A stretch of DNA of 64,000 nt from Evansella alkalicola (GCF_019042735.1 NZ_JAHQCR010000077.1:19338-83337), one strand, 5' to 3'; positions 1-9,906 are shown, counted from the stretch's first letter. Numbers and translations are program-made. Notes: generated by a model from the letters alone, not told the origin.

Positions 1-2
1 TA

Positions 3-914
3 TATACTCCGGTTGATAGTTTGCCAGATATATTTCCAAGAGAAAAATTAGTAATGCTTAAAGATGAGTTATTCGAAAAATGGAATATATTTAATATTAA
101 TAAGGAAAAAATTTATATTGTTATTAAGAATATCTGTCATGAGAAATACGAAGAAACGCCTGAATATTTTGATTCGTCTATTGGTATTCTGGATTTAGAT
201 AATACGGATTACCTAGAAGCTAACTCTCTTTTGAAGAACTATGAGTGGGAAGACTTTGTGGCTGAAATAAAAACAAATATAAGATTCCATACCAATATAA
301 TTAATACAGAGATTTTAAATGAGTTTTGCGAGAGTGCAAAATGTTTCTATAAAAAGGGTAAAATTTTTTATAGAGGAAGACTTTCAACAAGAAAAGGCTT
401 TTCGAAAGATGAAATGGGGCCTCCACCTGATGAGAAAGCTTCTGACGGAAGGGCAAATCCAGTAGGGGTGAGTTGTTTGTACTTAGCAAACGATGAAAAA
501 ACTACACTACATGAAATAAAAGCTGGACTATATGATTATGTTTCTATTGGTACTTTTGAATTGTTAGAAGATATAGAGTTGATTGACTTTACAATAATTG
601 ACAAGGTGAGTCCTTTCCTTTCGAATAATTTAGATTTTAAACAGTATATTATTAATAAAAAACATTTAAGTAAAATAAGCCATAATATAGCAAAACCCCT
701 TAGAAGGAATGATAGCCCACTTGACTATTTACCAACACAATATATAGTAGATTTTATAAAGAGTAAAGGGCATAGTGGTATAAAGTATTCAAGTACAATG
801 CGAAAAAATGGTTATAACATAGCTATATTTAATAAAGGTTTGTTTGAATGTAAAGAAGTTAGAGTCCATGATGTTGAAATGGTCAATTACGAATCGAACC
901 CTTTGGGAGGATAG
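3..914 (+). CDS. RES-domain toxin-like protein, 5' end outside window
   Basis: The frame is open to the left edge, so the gene probably begins upstream; the first start-like codon inside is TTG at 21, without a convincing ribosome binding site. The C-terminal two thirds show the RES pattern: FYRGR (about residue 115 counted from the TTG), GRANPVGVSCLYLA (about 143) and a conserved Glu in LHEIKAG (about 164). Known RES proteins are NAD+-consuming toxins of toxin-antitoxin pairs. The roughly 110 residues before the domain could match the N-terminal extension of HEPN/RES proteins, but that is not certain. No antitoxin lies to the right; one could lie to the left. The gene sits beside a helicase-AbiH pair, which suggests a defence neighbourhood. 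Confidence 0.7.
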   Translation, partial: YTPVDSLPDIFPREKLVMLKDELFEKWNIFNINKEKIYIVIKNICHEKYEETPEYFDSSIGILDLDNTDYLEANSLLKNYEWEDFVAEIKTNIRFHTNIINTEILNEFCESAKCFYKKGKIFYRGRLSTRKGFSKDEMGPPPDEKASDGRANPVGVSCLYLANDEKTTLHEIKAGLYDYVSIGTFELLEDIELIDFTIIDKVSPFLSNNLDFKQYIINKKHLSKISHNIAKPLRRNDSPLDYLPTQYIVDFIKSKGHSGIKYSSTMRKNGYNIAIFNKGLFECKEVRVHDVEMVNYESNPLGG

Positions 915-1015
915 ACTAAGATACTTATAGATAACATAGAGCTAAAGCAAAATAACTAGTTATGGGATTAGTTAATTGCTAGATTGTACTAAACACGCTA
1001 ATGTAAAATAATAAT

Positions 1016-1055
1016 AGCTCCTCATTAGTTATTAAAAACTAATTAGAAGCTTTTT
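1016..1055 (+). terminator. decayed hairpin terminator
   Basis: AGCTCCTCATTAGTT (1016-1030) pairs imperfectly with AACTAATTAGAAGCT (1037-1051), followed by a short T run. It resembles the GAAGCTTCTC hairpins at 5658, 7943, 42027 and 59061 and probably ends the RES transcript. Confidence 0.4.
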
Positions 1056-1080
1056 GACAAATTGTTAACAAAATAAAAAA

Positions 1081-1118
1081 AGAAGCCTCCCAAATAACTA
1101 TTGGGAGGCTTCTTTTTT
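1081..1118 (+). terminator. strong intrinsic terminator
   Basis: A perfect 13-bp stem, AGAAGCCTCCCAA (1081-1093) with its complement at 1101-1113, closes a 7-nt loop and is followed by six T (1113-1118). An A-rich stretch precedes it, so it may also work on the other strand. It insulates the helicase gene from upstream transcription. Confidence 0.85.
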
Positions 1119-1328
1119 CGTTTCTTGTCTAACATTGTGATAAACATTTTCTCGTGATTTGAACATTCACATTTATTATGGAGGATTTTAACAAATTTTA
1201 TCGAAGTGTGTTTATAGAAAAATCAAATAACAAAGTGTAATAAAAGAGTGTGGGTTAACCTGAAAAATAATCTCTGAATTCTTTATATTGCAAAGAGGAA
1301 ATGGTAGTAACTTTATTGGAGGTGTAAA

Positions 1329-4061
1329 ATGTCTACTAGTGGAACACTTTTACGAATAGACGCACAGATTCTTAATATAAACAAGGTTATTTGCCGACAC
1401 ATAGATAACCTTAGTACTTCGCCAAGAGGTGTAGTTTCGCAGGACATTCTGTCTCAATTGCGTAACTTTGTTGAGCATATAATGCTGAAGTTCTACGCCA
1501 ATGGCCAAGACATAGATAACAACTATGATAATATCCGCACAGCAATTGACTTTGTAAGAACACAGGGTAATTTAAAAGTGCTGAGGCGATTTCATGACTA
1601 TTTGCAAATCGTAGCATCACACTATACACTTGACGAGGAAAACTCCGAGCGGTTAATGCTAAAATATTACGAATACCTTTTGAAAATCAAAAACCTTATG
1701 AATGACAGATTTTCCTTTGATGTTCTTGGGAACCTTGACAATTTTCCGCTGAACATGGATTCAAACTTACAGGAGTACTATGAGAAGATTGCTGCTAAGA
1801 TAAAAGGCTATAATATGCAGAACGCTGGAAAATCTGAGAAATACTATATTCAAAAGGTAAAGCCATTCTTTGTCGGTCAACGGGTTTACTATGAGGTAAC
1901 ATTTACACCTGCTAATGATTATGCAAGCAAGTTTAACCGGGTTATCGCCTTTACAAGTTTGGAAATATCCGACAACTATGCGGTCAAGTTTACCTTTGCC
2001 CAAGACAGCATTGAAATCCTCGGCAAGACTATGCCTATCACTGTTATCGTAGGTTGGGAAGTTGCAATTCGAGATTGTGAGTTTCAAAATTTCACAAGTC
2101 TGATTAGAGGAACAACCGTTAAGACAGGATATGCCGAACAACAGGGAATCTCCCTATTTTTAACATCAACGGGATTTAATCTAACAGAACTGGTTGATTT
2201 TCCCGATGCGGAATTTCAAAAAATTAAGCAGCAAGCGACACAACGATCCAAGGCGGTTGTGTTCTTCAATGATTTAGAGCATTGTCGTGCGATAATGAAT
2301 ACAAATGGCGCAGGCAAAAATCTGCTACGTTATTTACTTTACCATATGAATAACAAAATTATTAAGAACCAGCATCAAACCCTTGCAAACAATAATTTGT
2401 CCGGGCTTTATATGAAAAACGGTTGTATCCCGTTCGACAGTATGCCCTTTAATTCCTCGCCGTTAGGACATAACCCCAGACTGGTCGATTTGTTCGCTTG
2501 TATCAAAGCCGACGAACGGAAGCATGAAATACTTGCACGCTTGGTTAGGAACAACACCGAAATCAAAGGACAACTTTTTACGCCTGTTAAGGATATTGTT
2601 GGATTTGATGATATACCAGCACTCGTAAGAATCTACAACTCTACTTTATGGCACGGTCACCTTGAAAACAGTAAATTAGTGATTGAATCTGGTCAAATCT
2701 TCATTAATGGTTATAAAAACGATACACGGTTCATTATTAGCGAACTTGAGGATCTAGCAAAAAGCGGAGTCGAGAACTATTCAAATTCGGTAGAGGCATG
2801 GTTGAGCGAACCTAATCATGGTGTTGACTGCGAAGAGAAAAAAAAGGCTTTAACTCAAATGTTTGAAAACTCAAAAGTGGCTCTGATGTACGGATCGGCC
2901 GGAACGGGGAAATCTACGCTCATAAACCACATAGCACATTTCTTTGCCGATAAGAAAAAGCTGTTTTTAGCACAGACCAACCCTGCTGTAGATAATTTGA
3001 AAAGACGGGTGAAAGCTTCCAACTGCACATTTTCAACGGTTACAAAGTTTGTAAAAAGACAGAACATCATTACTGACTATGACTTGCTTATAATAGACGA
3101 GTGCAGTACGGTGAACAATCGTGATATGAAAGGTATTCTTACTAAAGCAACATATAAGTTGTTGGTTTTGGTAGGGGATTCATATCAAATAGCATCTATC
3201 CGATTTGGTAACTGGTTTAGTGTGGCCCGTGCGTTTGTTCCCGAAACCTCGGTGTATGAGTTAACACGTCCGTATCGGAGCAACAACGAGGGATTGCTTA
3301 CTCTATGGGATAGAGTACGTAAGATGGACGATACCATTCTGGAACTCATTACACGGCAAGACTATTCCAACACGTTGGACGTTTCAATTTTTGCCTCTTC
3401 TGAAGCAGACGAAATAATTCTTTGTCTTAATTATGATGGGTTGTACGGAATCAATAACATTAATCGTTTTTTACAAGAGAGCAATCCGAGCGTTCCAGTG
3501 TTGTGGGGAGTTCAGCAATATAAGGTCAACGATCCAATTTTATTTAATGAATCCGACCGCTTTGCGCCCCTGATTTACAACAATATGAAGGGGCGGATAG
3601 TAGGGGTAGAAATTCTTGATAGTGAAAAGCTAACCGAACGCATACAGTTTGATATCGAATTGGATATGGTAATCAACGGCGTAGATGCCTTCGGTCAGGA
3701 GTTTGAGTTATTGGACAATTTAGAAAGCGGTAACTCCGTAATACGTTTTTGTGTCAACAAACTTAAAAGTACTGATGAAGATGATGACGGCTCTTCAAAA
3801 TCAGTAGTTCCATTCCAAGTTGCATATGCCGTATCCATCCACAAGGCGCAAGGATTGGAGTATAACTCTGTAAAAATCGTCATAACAGATGAGGTTGACG
3901 AACTTATAACACATAATATCTTCTACACGGCAATTACCCGTGCGAAAAATAAGCTCAAAATCTACTGGACACCTGAGGTCGAGAAAAAGGTGTTGAGTAA
4001 CATAAAACCAAAAAACAACAATAAGGATATACAGTTGTTGAAGCGGGGTAACCAATTATGA
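1329..4061 (+). CDS. Superfamily 1 (RecD/Upf1-like) helicase with long N-terminal region
   Basis: This 910-residue protein begins at ATG 1329, behind GGAGGTG. The C-terminal 400 residues form an SF1 helicase core: Walker A GSAGTGKST (about residue 522), Walker B LLIIDECS (about 588), the motif III-like VGDSYQI, an Arg-rich TRPYRS, then HKAQGLEY and YTAITRAK near the end (motifs V and VI). Such proteins translocate on DNA or RNA using ATP. The first 500 residues match nothing I recognise and may recognise a target or a partner. The gene lies 113 nt upstream of an AbiH-family gene in the same direction, with no strong terminator between, so the two are probably cotranscribed. An anti-phage function is inferred from this pairing. 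A housekeeping repair helicase is less likely because of the unusual N-terminus. Confidence 0.8.
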   Translation: MSTSGTLLRIDAQILNINKVICRHIDNLSTSPRGVVSQDILSQLRNFVEHIMLKFYANGQDIDNNYDNIRTAIDFVRTQGNLKVLRRFHDYLQIVASHYTLDEENSERLMLKYYEYLLKIKNLMNDRFSFDVLGNLDNFPLNMDSNLQEYYEKIAAKIKGYNMQNAGKSEKYYIQKVKPFFVGQRVYYEVTFTPANDYASKFNRVIAFTSLEISDNYAVKFTFAQDSIEILGKTMPITVIVGWEVAIRDCEFQNFTSLIRGTTVKTGYAEQQGISLFLTSTGFNLTELVDFPDAEFQKIKQQATQRSKAVVFFNDLEHCRAIMNTNGAGKNLLRYLLYHMNNKIIKNQHQTLANNNLSGLYMKNGCIPFDSMPFNSSPLGHNPRLVDLFACIKADERKHEILARLVRNNTEIKGQLFTPVKDIVGFDDIPALVRIYNSTLWHGHLENSKLVIESGQIFINGYKNDTRFIISELEDLAKSGVENYSNSVEAWLSEPNHGVDCEEKKKALTQMFENSKVALMYGSAGTGKSTLINHIAHFFADKKKLFLAQTNPAVDNLKRRVKASNCTFSTVTKFVKRQNIITDYDLLIIDECSTVNNRDMKGILTKATYKLLVLVGDSYQIASIRFGNWFSVARAFVPETSVYELTRPYRSNNEGLLTLWDRVRKMDDTILELITRQDYSNTLDVSIFASSEADEIILCLNYDGLYGINNINRFLQESNPSVPVLWGVQQYKVNDPILFNESDRFAPLIYNNMKGRIVGVEILDSEKLTERIQFDIELDMVINGVDAFGQEFELLDNLESGNSVIRFCVNKLKSTDEDDDGSSKSVVPFQVAYAVSIHKAQGLEYNSVKIVITDEVDELITHNIFYTAITRAKNKLKIYWTPEVEKKVLSNIKPKNNNKDIQLLKRGNQL

Positions 4062-4174
4062 CCCCGGAGAACTAATTTGCATCTGCATTGAGCTGCCAGA
4101 ACCGTCATATCATTTAACATACCCAAAATGTGCGGGATACTCATTAAGAAGAAACTAAAATGAGGGTGAATAAT

Positions 4175-5089
4175 ATGAAACTGTTTATAATAGGAAATGG
4201 ATTTGATAGAGGTCACGGATTAGCAACAAATTATTGGGATTTTCGAACATACTTAGATAATACCAATCCCGAATTCCTGTATTCTTTTGAGCAACATTAT
4301 TCCATTTATCCAGGAACGGATGTAGAGGCAAAGAAGAATTTATTATGGAATGAATTGGAAACAAATCTCGCTAACATTGATGAGGATGACATTATTGATA
4401 ACGCTATCGGTATGGATATGGGATTGGATGGTGGCGACATAGGTATATATGATACTTTGTATGCGCATTTCACTGACGAATATAAATACATTAAGCAGTT
4501 AGCGTCGTATCTGGATCAGTGGGTGCGAACTATTGAAATCGGAGATGTACAAACTAAGACAAGCTTTATCAATAAAGCTAATGATGCATTTTATATAACC
4601 TTCAACTATACGAATGTACTGGAAACAATTTATGGATTGAGTGAAGATAAAATATTACATATCCATGGCTCTATCCAGGAACACGATGATGACCCTATAT
4701 TAGGACATGGCAATGAAAAGAAAATTAATGATATTCAAAAAAAGCGTTATGAAGCAGAGAATCTATTTGCTGAAAAGGAAATGAGCATTTACAGGGTAGT
4801 ACAAGATTATTATTTGCGCACTTATAAAGATATAAATACTTATATGCCTAGCCTAAGTGACTTGAAACGAAAAGAGATCGATGAAATTATTGTCATTGGG
4901 CACTCTCTCGCTGGTGTAGACATCCCGTATTTCAAAAATATCGATAAGAGTACAATGCAAAAGGCCGAATGGAAAGTGTATTATTTCAGCGAAATCGAAA
5001 AGCAACGAATGTTGGATAGCTTGATTGACTGTGGAATAGTGTTCGAACGCATTGAAATGATACCTTCAAAAGAATTCTATAATTTGTAA
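4175..5089 (+). CDS. AbiH family abortive-infection protein
   Basis: The start is ATG 4175 rather than ATG 4160, because GAGGGTG ends 6 nt before it and the family opens with the strand-forming motif IIGNGFDRGHGL seen directly after. Other AbiH features are WDF near residue 27, FNYTNVLE (about 147), HIHGS (about 165) and a late VIGHSLAGVD. AbiH was named for phage abortive infection in lactococci; the fold looks Rossmann or SIR2-like, but the biochemical activity is not established here. About 304 residues, within the family's usual range. It follows the SF1 helicase closely and could be its effector. The recognition of the family is firm; the joint function is inference. Confidence 0.8.
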   Translation: MKLFIIGNGFDRGHGLATNYWDFRTYLDNTNPEFLYSFEQHYSIYPGTDVEAKKNLLWNELETNLANIDEDDIIDNAIGMDMGLDGGDIGIYDTLYAHFTDEYKYIKQLASYLDQWVRTIEIGDVQTKTSFINKANDAFYITFNYTNVLETIYGLSEDKILHIHGSIQEHDDDPILGHGNEKKINDIQKKRYEAENLFAEKEMSIYRVVQDYYLRTYKDINTYMPSLSDLKRKEIDEIIVIGHSLAGVDIPYFKNIDKSTMQKAEWKVYYFSEIEKQRMLDSLIDCGIVFERIEMIPSKEFYNL

Positions 5090-6021
5090 TGTATTTATTG
5101 CAATATGCAGCCTTAATTCTTGAGATAGTCTATGCTGGAGCTGGTAGCCGTGAAAGCAGCAGATTTGCAAAAGCATGTATGTTTTTTTAATAACTAAACC
5201 TATAATATTTTGCTGCTACTTCATGAGATTATAGCTAGGCAATATTTAAAGACACATGATGATTTTTGCTCAGGGATTAGTAATAAAATCGGCCAAGAAC
5301 AAGAAAATTATTTTAATACGGTAAGTAAACTATTTTCTCCAATATTTAAACAATACTATCTAAATTGTTGGAATGTGACTTGATAAGTACTAAGAATGCT
5401 CACCCAGCATGTCTAGTGTTGCCACAAACATTCAACACATGTGGAGTGTTTGAAGCACAGTGAAAAAACTATTGCATTTGCTAACATTTTGCTAACGCAA
5501 TCCAGTGAAAAACGGTTAAATCCCGTTTAAGATGTTACAGTAATATTTTTGTAAAACCTTGATATACCACACTTTACGCACACAGAGTTAAAGATATTAC
5601 ACACTCTCACCTTGGGGGCGGCATGATGTAATTCATGCTCCACATTCTTGAAATTATAGAAGCTTCTCATAAGTTAACTATACTTATGAGAAGCTTCTTT
5701 TTTAATTCTTATGTTATAGAAAGTGGGGGCACTTTAGTAATTTAGGTTAATAGGTTGATAAAGAAGTTGTCCATTAATGATTATTTTTGTTTAAGAGCAA
5801 TTCGCAGGATGTTTTTTACTTTTTCTCTGGTGTCAAACAGTACCATCATCTTTTCCTCAATCATTACATATGTCAATACTCTGGACAATCACCTTTCAAT
5901 AAGATAAAAAATAGTATATGTTCTTATATTGAGACGTTAATTGATGACTACGTCAATATAAAAATATATGAAAATTATAGTATTATATTAAGGTAGAATA
6001 TAGCTTGATGATGGAGGTCTT
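5090..6021. other. long intergenic stretch with a possible gene remnant
   Basis: There is no convincing gene over about 930 bases apart from the terminator at 5658-5703. On the + strand 5198-5383 is an open frame of about 60 codons without an ATG (TTG at 5210); its composition, with QYLKTHDDF and FSPIFKQYY, looks protein-like and could be the tail of a decayed gene. An open frame at 5787-5996 has no clear binding site and looks spurious. Confidence 0.35.
5658..5703 (+). terminator. strong hairpin terminator of the GAAGCTTCTC family
   Basis: A perfect 17-bp stem (5658-5674 with 5682-5698), containing AGAAGCTTCTCATAAGT, has a 7-nt loop and is followed by a T run to 5703. It lies far from the nearest upstream stop codon (5089), which supports the idea that a gene between has decayed. 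Confidence 0.8.
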
Positions 6022-6741
6022 ATGAAAAAATTAATAAAGAGTGGTATGGTTGTAATCATATTATTGATTGCTGTAAGTTATTTATTAAATGAATTATCTC
6101 AATCAAGAACGTTTCAATTTTTTGGTGGTTTAGTAACTAGTATAGAAACAAACGAAAAAGTAGTAGCCTTAACCTTTGACGATGGACCTGGGGTAAATAC
6201 ACATGAAATATTAGATACTTTAAGAAGACATGACGTGAAAGGGACATTCTATTTAACAGGTTATGAAATTGAAAATGCCTTTGATGATGCGAGTAAAATT
6301 GTGCAAGAAGGTCACGAAATAGGAAATCACTCCTATTCCCATCAAAGAATGGTTTTTAAATCTCCCTCCTTTATTAAAGATGAAATAGATAAAACGGATG
6401 AGTTAATACGACAGATTGGTTATGAGGGGGAAATCACTTTTCGTCCACCTTACGGAAGAAGGTTAGTATTGTTACCTTATTATCTATCGAAGCAAGATAG
6501 GAAAACGATTTATATGAATATAGAGCCTGAATCATATCCTGAAATTGCTGGTGATGCAACTAAAATTGAAAACCATGTTGTAGAAAATATAGAGCCTGGT
6601 TCAATCATTTTATTGCATGTTATGTATGAAAGTAGAAGAGAATCACTCAATTCAGTAGAAGGTATTATTAACTCGTTAAAAGAAGAAGGATATAAGTTTG
6701 TTACAATCTCGGAACTTCTACAGTATGAAATTGAAGAATGA
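6022..6741 (+). CDS. polysaccharide deacetylase (CE4, NodB-like), membrane-anchored
   Basis: A 239-residue protein starting at ATG 6022 behind GGAGG. Residues 5-24 form a hydrophobic signal or anchor segment, placing the catalytic domain outside the membrane. The carbohydrate esterase 4 motifs are visible: TFDDGP (51-56; catalytic Asp and metal-binding Asp), HSYSH (103-107; metal-binding His), RPPYG (141-145) and LLHV (about 198). The enzyme should remove N-acetyl groups from peptidoglycan or another surface glycan. The usual Trp-containing fourth motif is not obvious; the matching region reads YMNIEPESYP, so activity could be altered. It is monocistronic, with a hairpin at 6796-6827 downstream. 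Confidence 0.85.
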   Translation: MKKLIKSGMVVIILLIAVSYLLNELSQSRTFQFFGGLVTSIETNEKVVALTFDDGPGVNTHEILDTLRRHDVKGTFYLTGYEIENAFDDASKIVQEGHEIGNHSYSHQRMVFKSPSFIKDEIDKTDELIRQIGYEGEITFRPPYGRRLVLLPYYLSKQDRKTIYMNIEPESYPEIAGDATKIENHVVENIEPGSIILLHVMYESRRESLNSVEGIINSLKEEGYKFVTISELLQYEIEE

Positions 6742-6795
6742 TATAGGGAAATTATTTTTAGATGGGTGAGTTTTCAGTATAAGTAGTAATTCAAA

Positions 6796-6827
6796 AAGAG
6801 CAACGCATTCTTACCAGCGTTGCTCTT
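6796..6827 (+). terminator. hairpin after the deacetylase gene
   Basis: AAGAGCAACGC (6796-6806) pairs perfectly with GCGTTGCTCTT (6817-6827) around a 10-nt loop. The following T tract is poor, so termination may be partial. Confidence 0.6.
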
Positions 6828-6963
6828 CATAGCTTATGGCGCCATATATGAAGTTAACTAATTCTTTGTCACACTCAAAGGGTGTCTATTTATCAGGTAA
6901 TTCCAATTAGTCAATCAGATGAAAAGTGTTGTGGTATTATTTTCCTTGAAGGGGTTGGAATAA

Positions 6964-7923
6964 ATGAAAACTGATAAATTATTGAAAACAGTTATTGATG
7001 TAGTTGGCTTTCCTTTTACATTAACAAATATGTACTTTAATAAAAAAAGAAAAATAAGAGAAATTGGTCTTAAATTAGAAGTCAATGACAAATATGTTCA
7101 TACAATTATTTCTGGAGAAAAAGACGCGGAATATACTGTTATATTAGACGCTGGATTAAGTTGTTGTTCTTTAGATTGGCACTATATCCAACCACAAGTA
7201 TCCCAATTTGCAAGAGTTATTTCCTTCGATAGAGCAGGATATGGATGGAGTTCTGCATACAATGAACCATATACAAGCCTAGATGTTGTAAATGATCTTA
7301 TAAATATTATTAAAGGATTACAAATCAAACCACCATATATTTTAGTAGGACATTCTTTTGGTTCATTAAATATGAGGCTGTTTGCTAGTATGTATCCTGA
7401 ATATGTTGCTTCATTGATTCTTATTGATCCAGTTCATGAAAAAAGATACCTTAGCAATGAGTGGGATTCTAGTCGTAAAAAGTCACATAAAAGAGCGCTT
7501 AATGTGTTTAGATTTGGTTTTCTTACTTCAGGTATAGGTCTTCCAAAATTGTTAAAGCAGTCTGTCGGAAGAAAATTTCTGCCTGAACCCTTTCAAAAAT
7601 ATGCTGATTATGTAGGTTATCAACCTAAATCTTATGAAGCAGTATACAATGAGTTTTTATTTAGTGAAAAATCTGCTTTGCAGCTCATGAACTCCCAACC
7701 ACTAAATGCAACCCTTCCTGTAACCATTTTATCCTCTAATAATTCCGATCCTACTTGGGTTGAACATCAAACTTTACTTGATAACTTAACAGAAAACACA
7801 ATACAAATAAAAACAAACAACCAGCATTCTATACACTTAGAGAATCCTGATGTAGTGATAGATGCGATAAAAGAGGCAGTCAATCAAGCAAATACAAAAA
7901 CGCCTTCCTCAACAGAGGGATAG
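6964..7923 (+). CDS. alpha/beta hydrolase
   Basis: A 319-residue protein with ATG at 6964 behind AAGGGG. The alpha/beta hydrolase fold is shown by ILDAGL (oxyanion region), SFDRAGYGWS, the nucleophile elbow GHSFG (about 129-133) and the late His in NNQHSIHLENPD. SLILIDPVHE follows the elbow as in haloperoxidase- and lipase-type hydrolases. An N-terminal hydrophobic stretch (about residues 10-24) could be a membrane anchor. The substrate cannot be read from the sequence. The gene stands alone between two terminators. Confidence 0.8.
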   Translation: MKTDKLLKTVIDVVGFPFTLTNMYFNKKRKIREIGLKLEVNDKYVHTIISGEKDAEYTVILDAGLSCCSLDWHYIQPQVSQFARVISFDRAGYGWSSAYNEPYTSLDVVNDLINIIKGLQIKPPYILVGHSFGSLNMRLFASMYPEYVASLILIDPVHEKRYLSNEWDSSRKKSHKRALNVFRFGFLTSGIGLPKLLKQSVGRKFLPEPFQKYADYVGYQPKSYEAVYNEFLFSEKSALQLMNSQPLNATLPVTILSSNNSDPTWVEHQTLLDNLTENTIQIKTNNQHSIHLENPDVVIDAIKEAVNQANTKTPSSTEG

Positions 7924-7942
7924 ATAATGATTACGTAAATAG

Positions 7943-7994
7943 AAGAAGTTTCTCTTTAGTTGAAAAAACTTAATGAGAAGCTTCTTTTATTTTT
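7943..7994 (+). terminator. hairpin terminator of the GAAGCTTCTC family
   Basis: AGAAGAAGTTTCTCTTTAGTT (from 7941) pairs imperfectly with a segment ending in GAGAAGCTTCTT (about 7967-7986), followed by TTTATTTTT. It is a member of the recurrent hairpin family also seen at 5658, 42027 and 59061. Confidence 0.65.
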
Positions 7995-8145
7995 CATGGC
8001 TGCTAGCATTTCATACCAAAAGATTAATTTTATATTTAATAAATAGTTAATAAGTAGTTAATTGTTAATTAAGAAGTCTTCATTATGATATTCCTGTGCC
8101 ATTCAAGAGAATGATGTGGTGAGTATGAAATGAGGAGGAAAAAAC

Positions 8146-9210
8146 ATGTTTTTAGCATGGAAAGAATTTAGTAGAAATAAGTTACGTTATACCTTACTTA
8201 GTTTGATTATGATTGCAGTATTATTTTTAGTGTTTTTTATTACAGCTTTATCAAATGGGTTAGGTTATGCAGATAGTGCAGCGATTAGTAATTTAAATGC
8301 GGAATATGTCATTCTAAGCGAGGAAGCAGAAGGGGTAATGATCAAATCAGAATTAAATAACAAAAATCTTGATGAAGTTTTTGAATTACTTGGTAATGAG
8401 TATTCTCCTTTTGCAATAACAATATCTGCATTAGAAAGGAAGAATGAACGGAGTGTAGACATTGTTTACTTTACAGTGAATACGAGCAGGTACGGTGATG
8501 TAGAGATTACAGAGGGAAAGAATTTAAGTGAATTGGAAGAGAATGAAGTAGTTGTCGATGAGAGCATAAAGGGATTTGGTTTTGAATTAAATGATACAAT
8601 TCTCGATTCTAGAACAGATATAGAAATGGTCATTGCTGGTTTTACAAAGGATCATGTATATTCACATATGCCAGTAATTTTCACGGATGAATCAATTGGT
8701 TTTCAAGCTGTATATCGAATGGAAGATACGTATAATGCTGTTCTTTATAACGGGGAGATGGTCGAACTTGACCAGTATGAAGTACAAACACTTGATGAAA
8801 CGATAAAAACAATACCTGGATACTCTGAAACACAAGGATCCTTCACAATGATGAAAGTGTTTCTAGTTGTTATTTCTGTATTTGTTTCGAGTGTTTTCTT
8901 CTATGTTATTACACTACAAAAGACTCACCAATTTGGAATTTTAAAAGCAATAGGAGCGAATACATGGTTTATTACGAAATCTATATTAATACAAGTAAGT
9001 TTCATAACATTAATAGGTTTAATATTTAGTAATCTTGCTTTCTATGGAATTGTACAAGTTATGCCAGAGGAAATGCCAATTATTTTATCTTGGAATCTAA
9101 TTCTAGGAACAGGAATTTTGTTTCTATGCTTAAATACAATAGGCGCTTTACTTTCTATAAGGAAAGTGACGAAAATTGATGCATTAGAAGCGATGGGGAG
9201 GGCGGAATAA
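8146..9210 (+). CDS. ABC transporter permease, FtsX/DevC-like
   Basis: A 354-residue protein, ATG 8146 behind GAGGAGG. Topology is one N-terminal helix (residues about 12-34), a large extracytoplasmic domain (35-235) and three C-terminal helices, the pattern of MacB/FtsX/DevC permeases. LQKTHQFGILKAIGA and a closing TKIDALEAMGR resemble the coupling segment and tail of this family. Its stop shares an A with the next start (TAATG), so it is translationally coupled to the ATPase. Together they should form an exporter or a mechanotransmission complex acting on an envelope lipid, peptide or antibiotic. The two-component system immediately downstream probably controls it. Confidence 0.85.
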   Translation: MFLAWKEFSRNKLRYTLLSLIMIAVLFLVFFITALSNGLGYADSAAISNLNAEYVILSEEAEGVMIKSELNNKNLDEVFELLGNEYSPFAITISALERKNERSVDIVYFTVNTSRYGDVEITEGKNLSELEENEVVVDESIKGFGFELNDTILDSRTDIEMVIAGFTKDHVYSHMPVIFTDESIGFQAVYRMEDTYNAVLYNGEMVELDQYEVQTLDETIKTIPGYSETQGSFTMMKVFLVVISVFVSSVFFYVITLQKTHQFGILKAIGANTWFITKSILIQVSFITLIGLIFSNLAFYGIVQVMPEEMPIILSWNLILGTGILFLCLNTIGALLSIRKVTKIDALEAMGRAE

Positions 9211-9890
9211 TGGAACAATCAATCTTAGAGCTGAAGAGTGTTTCAAAGGATTTCGGTGATGGAAATAGCACAATTAGAGTTTTGAAAAAAATTAACTTAA
9301 CAGTAAATAAAGGTGAGTTCATTGCGATTGTAGGACCATCAGGGTCTGGGAAAAGTACCTTACTATCCATTATTGGTGCACTACTGACACCGACGGTAGG
9401 GGAAATAACCATTGATCAACAAATTGTTCATCAACAATATAACAAGAAGCTTAATCAAATTAGAGCTAAGAAAATCGGCTTCATTTTTCAATCACCAAAT
9501 CTCATTCCTTATTTAGATGTGTATAGTCAATTACGGATCGTTGCTCACATTGCAAAGATAGATAATAGGCAAGGGGAACGAAGAGCTCAAGAACTATTAA
9601 AGCGGTTGGACTTAAGTCATAGAATGAGAAATTATCCTAATGAGCTCTCAGGGGGAGAAAAGCAAAGGGTGGCCATTGCAAGAGCGTTTATGAGTGATCC
9701 ATCCGTTATTCTGGCAGATGAACCAACAGCGAGTTTGGATTCTGTTAGAGGTAGAAACGTCGTGGAGATGATCTCACAGGAAGTTAAATCAAGTAATAAG
9801 GCAGCTATCATGGTTACACACGATGAAAGAATGTTAGACTTATGTGACAGAGTGTATAACATGGAGGATGGCTTATTGTCACAGAAATAA
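9210..9890 (+). CDS. ABC transporter ATP-binding protein, MacB/LolD-like
   Basis: A 226-residue ATPase overlapping the permease stop by one base. Visible motifs are Walker A GPSGSGKST (about 37-45), the Q-loop FIFQSPNL, signature LSGGEKQRVAIARA (about 143-156), Walker B VILADEPTAS and the H-loop MVTHDE. The size and motif spacing fit the MacB/LolD/FtsE group that partners FtsX-like permeases. A hairpin terminator at 9907-9934 separates it from the sensor kinase. Confidence 0.9.
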   Translation: MEQSILELKSVSKDFGDGNSTIRVLKKINLTVNKGEFIAIVGPSGSGKSTLLSIIGALLTPTVGEITIDQQIVHQQYNKKLNQIRAKKIGFIFQSPNLIPYLDVYSQLRIVAHIAKIDNRQGERRAQELLKRLDLSHRMRNYPNELSGGEKQRVAIARAFMSDPSVILADEPTASLDSVRGRNVVEMISQEVKSSNKAAIMVTHDERMLDLCDRVYNMEDGLLSQK

Positions 9891-9906
9891 AAAAATACTA
9901 CTATTG

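Noticed and set aside
5787..5996. Open frame of 69 codons upstream of the deacetylase
   Set aside because: No binding site, no recognisable motif and an AT-driven composition.
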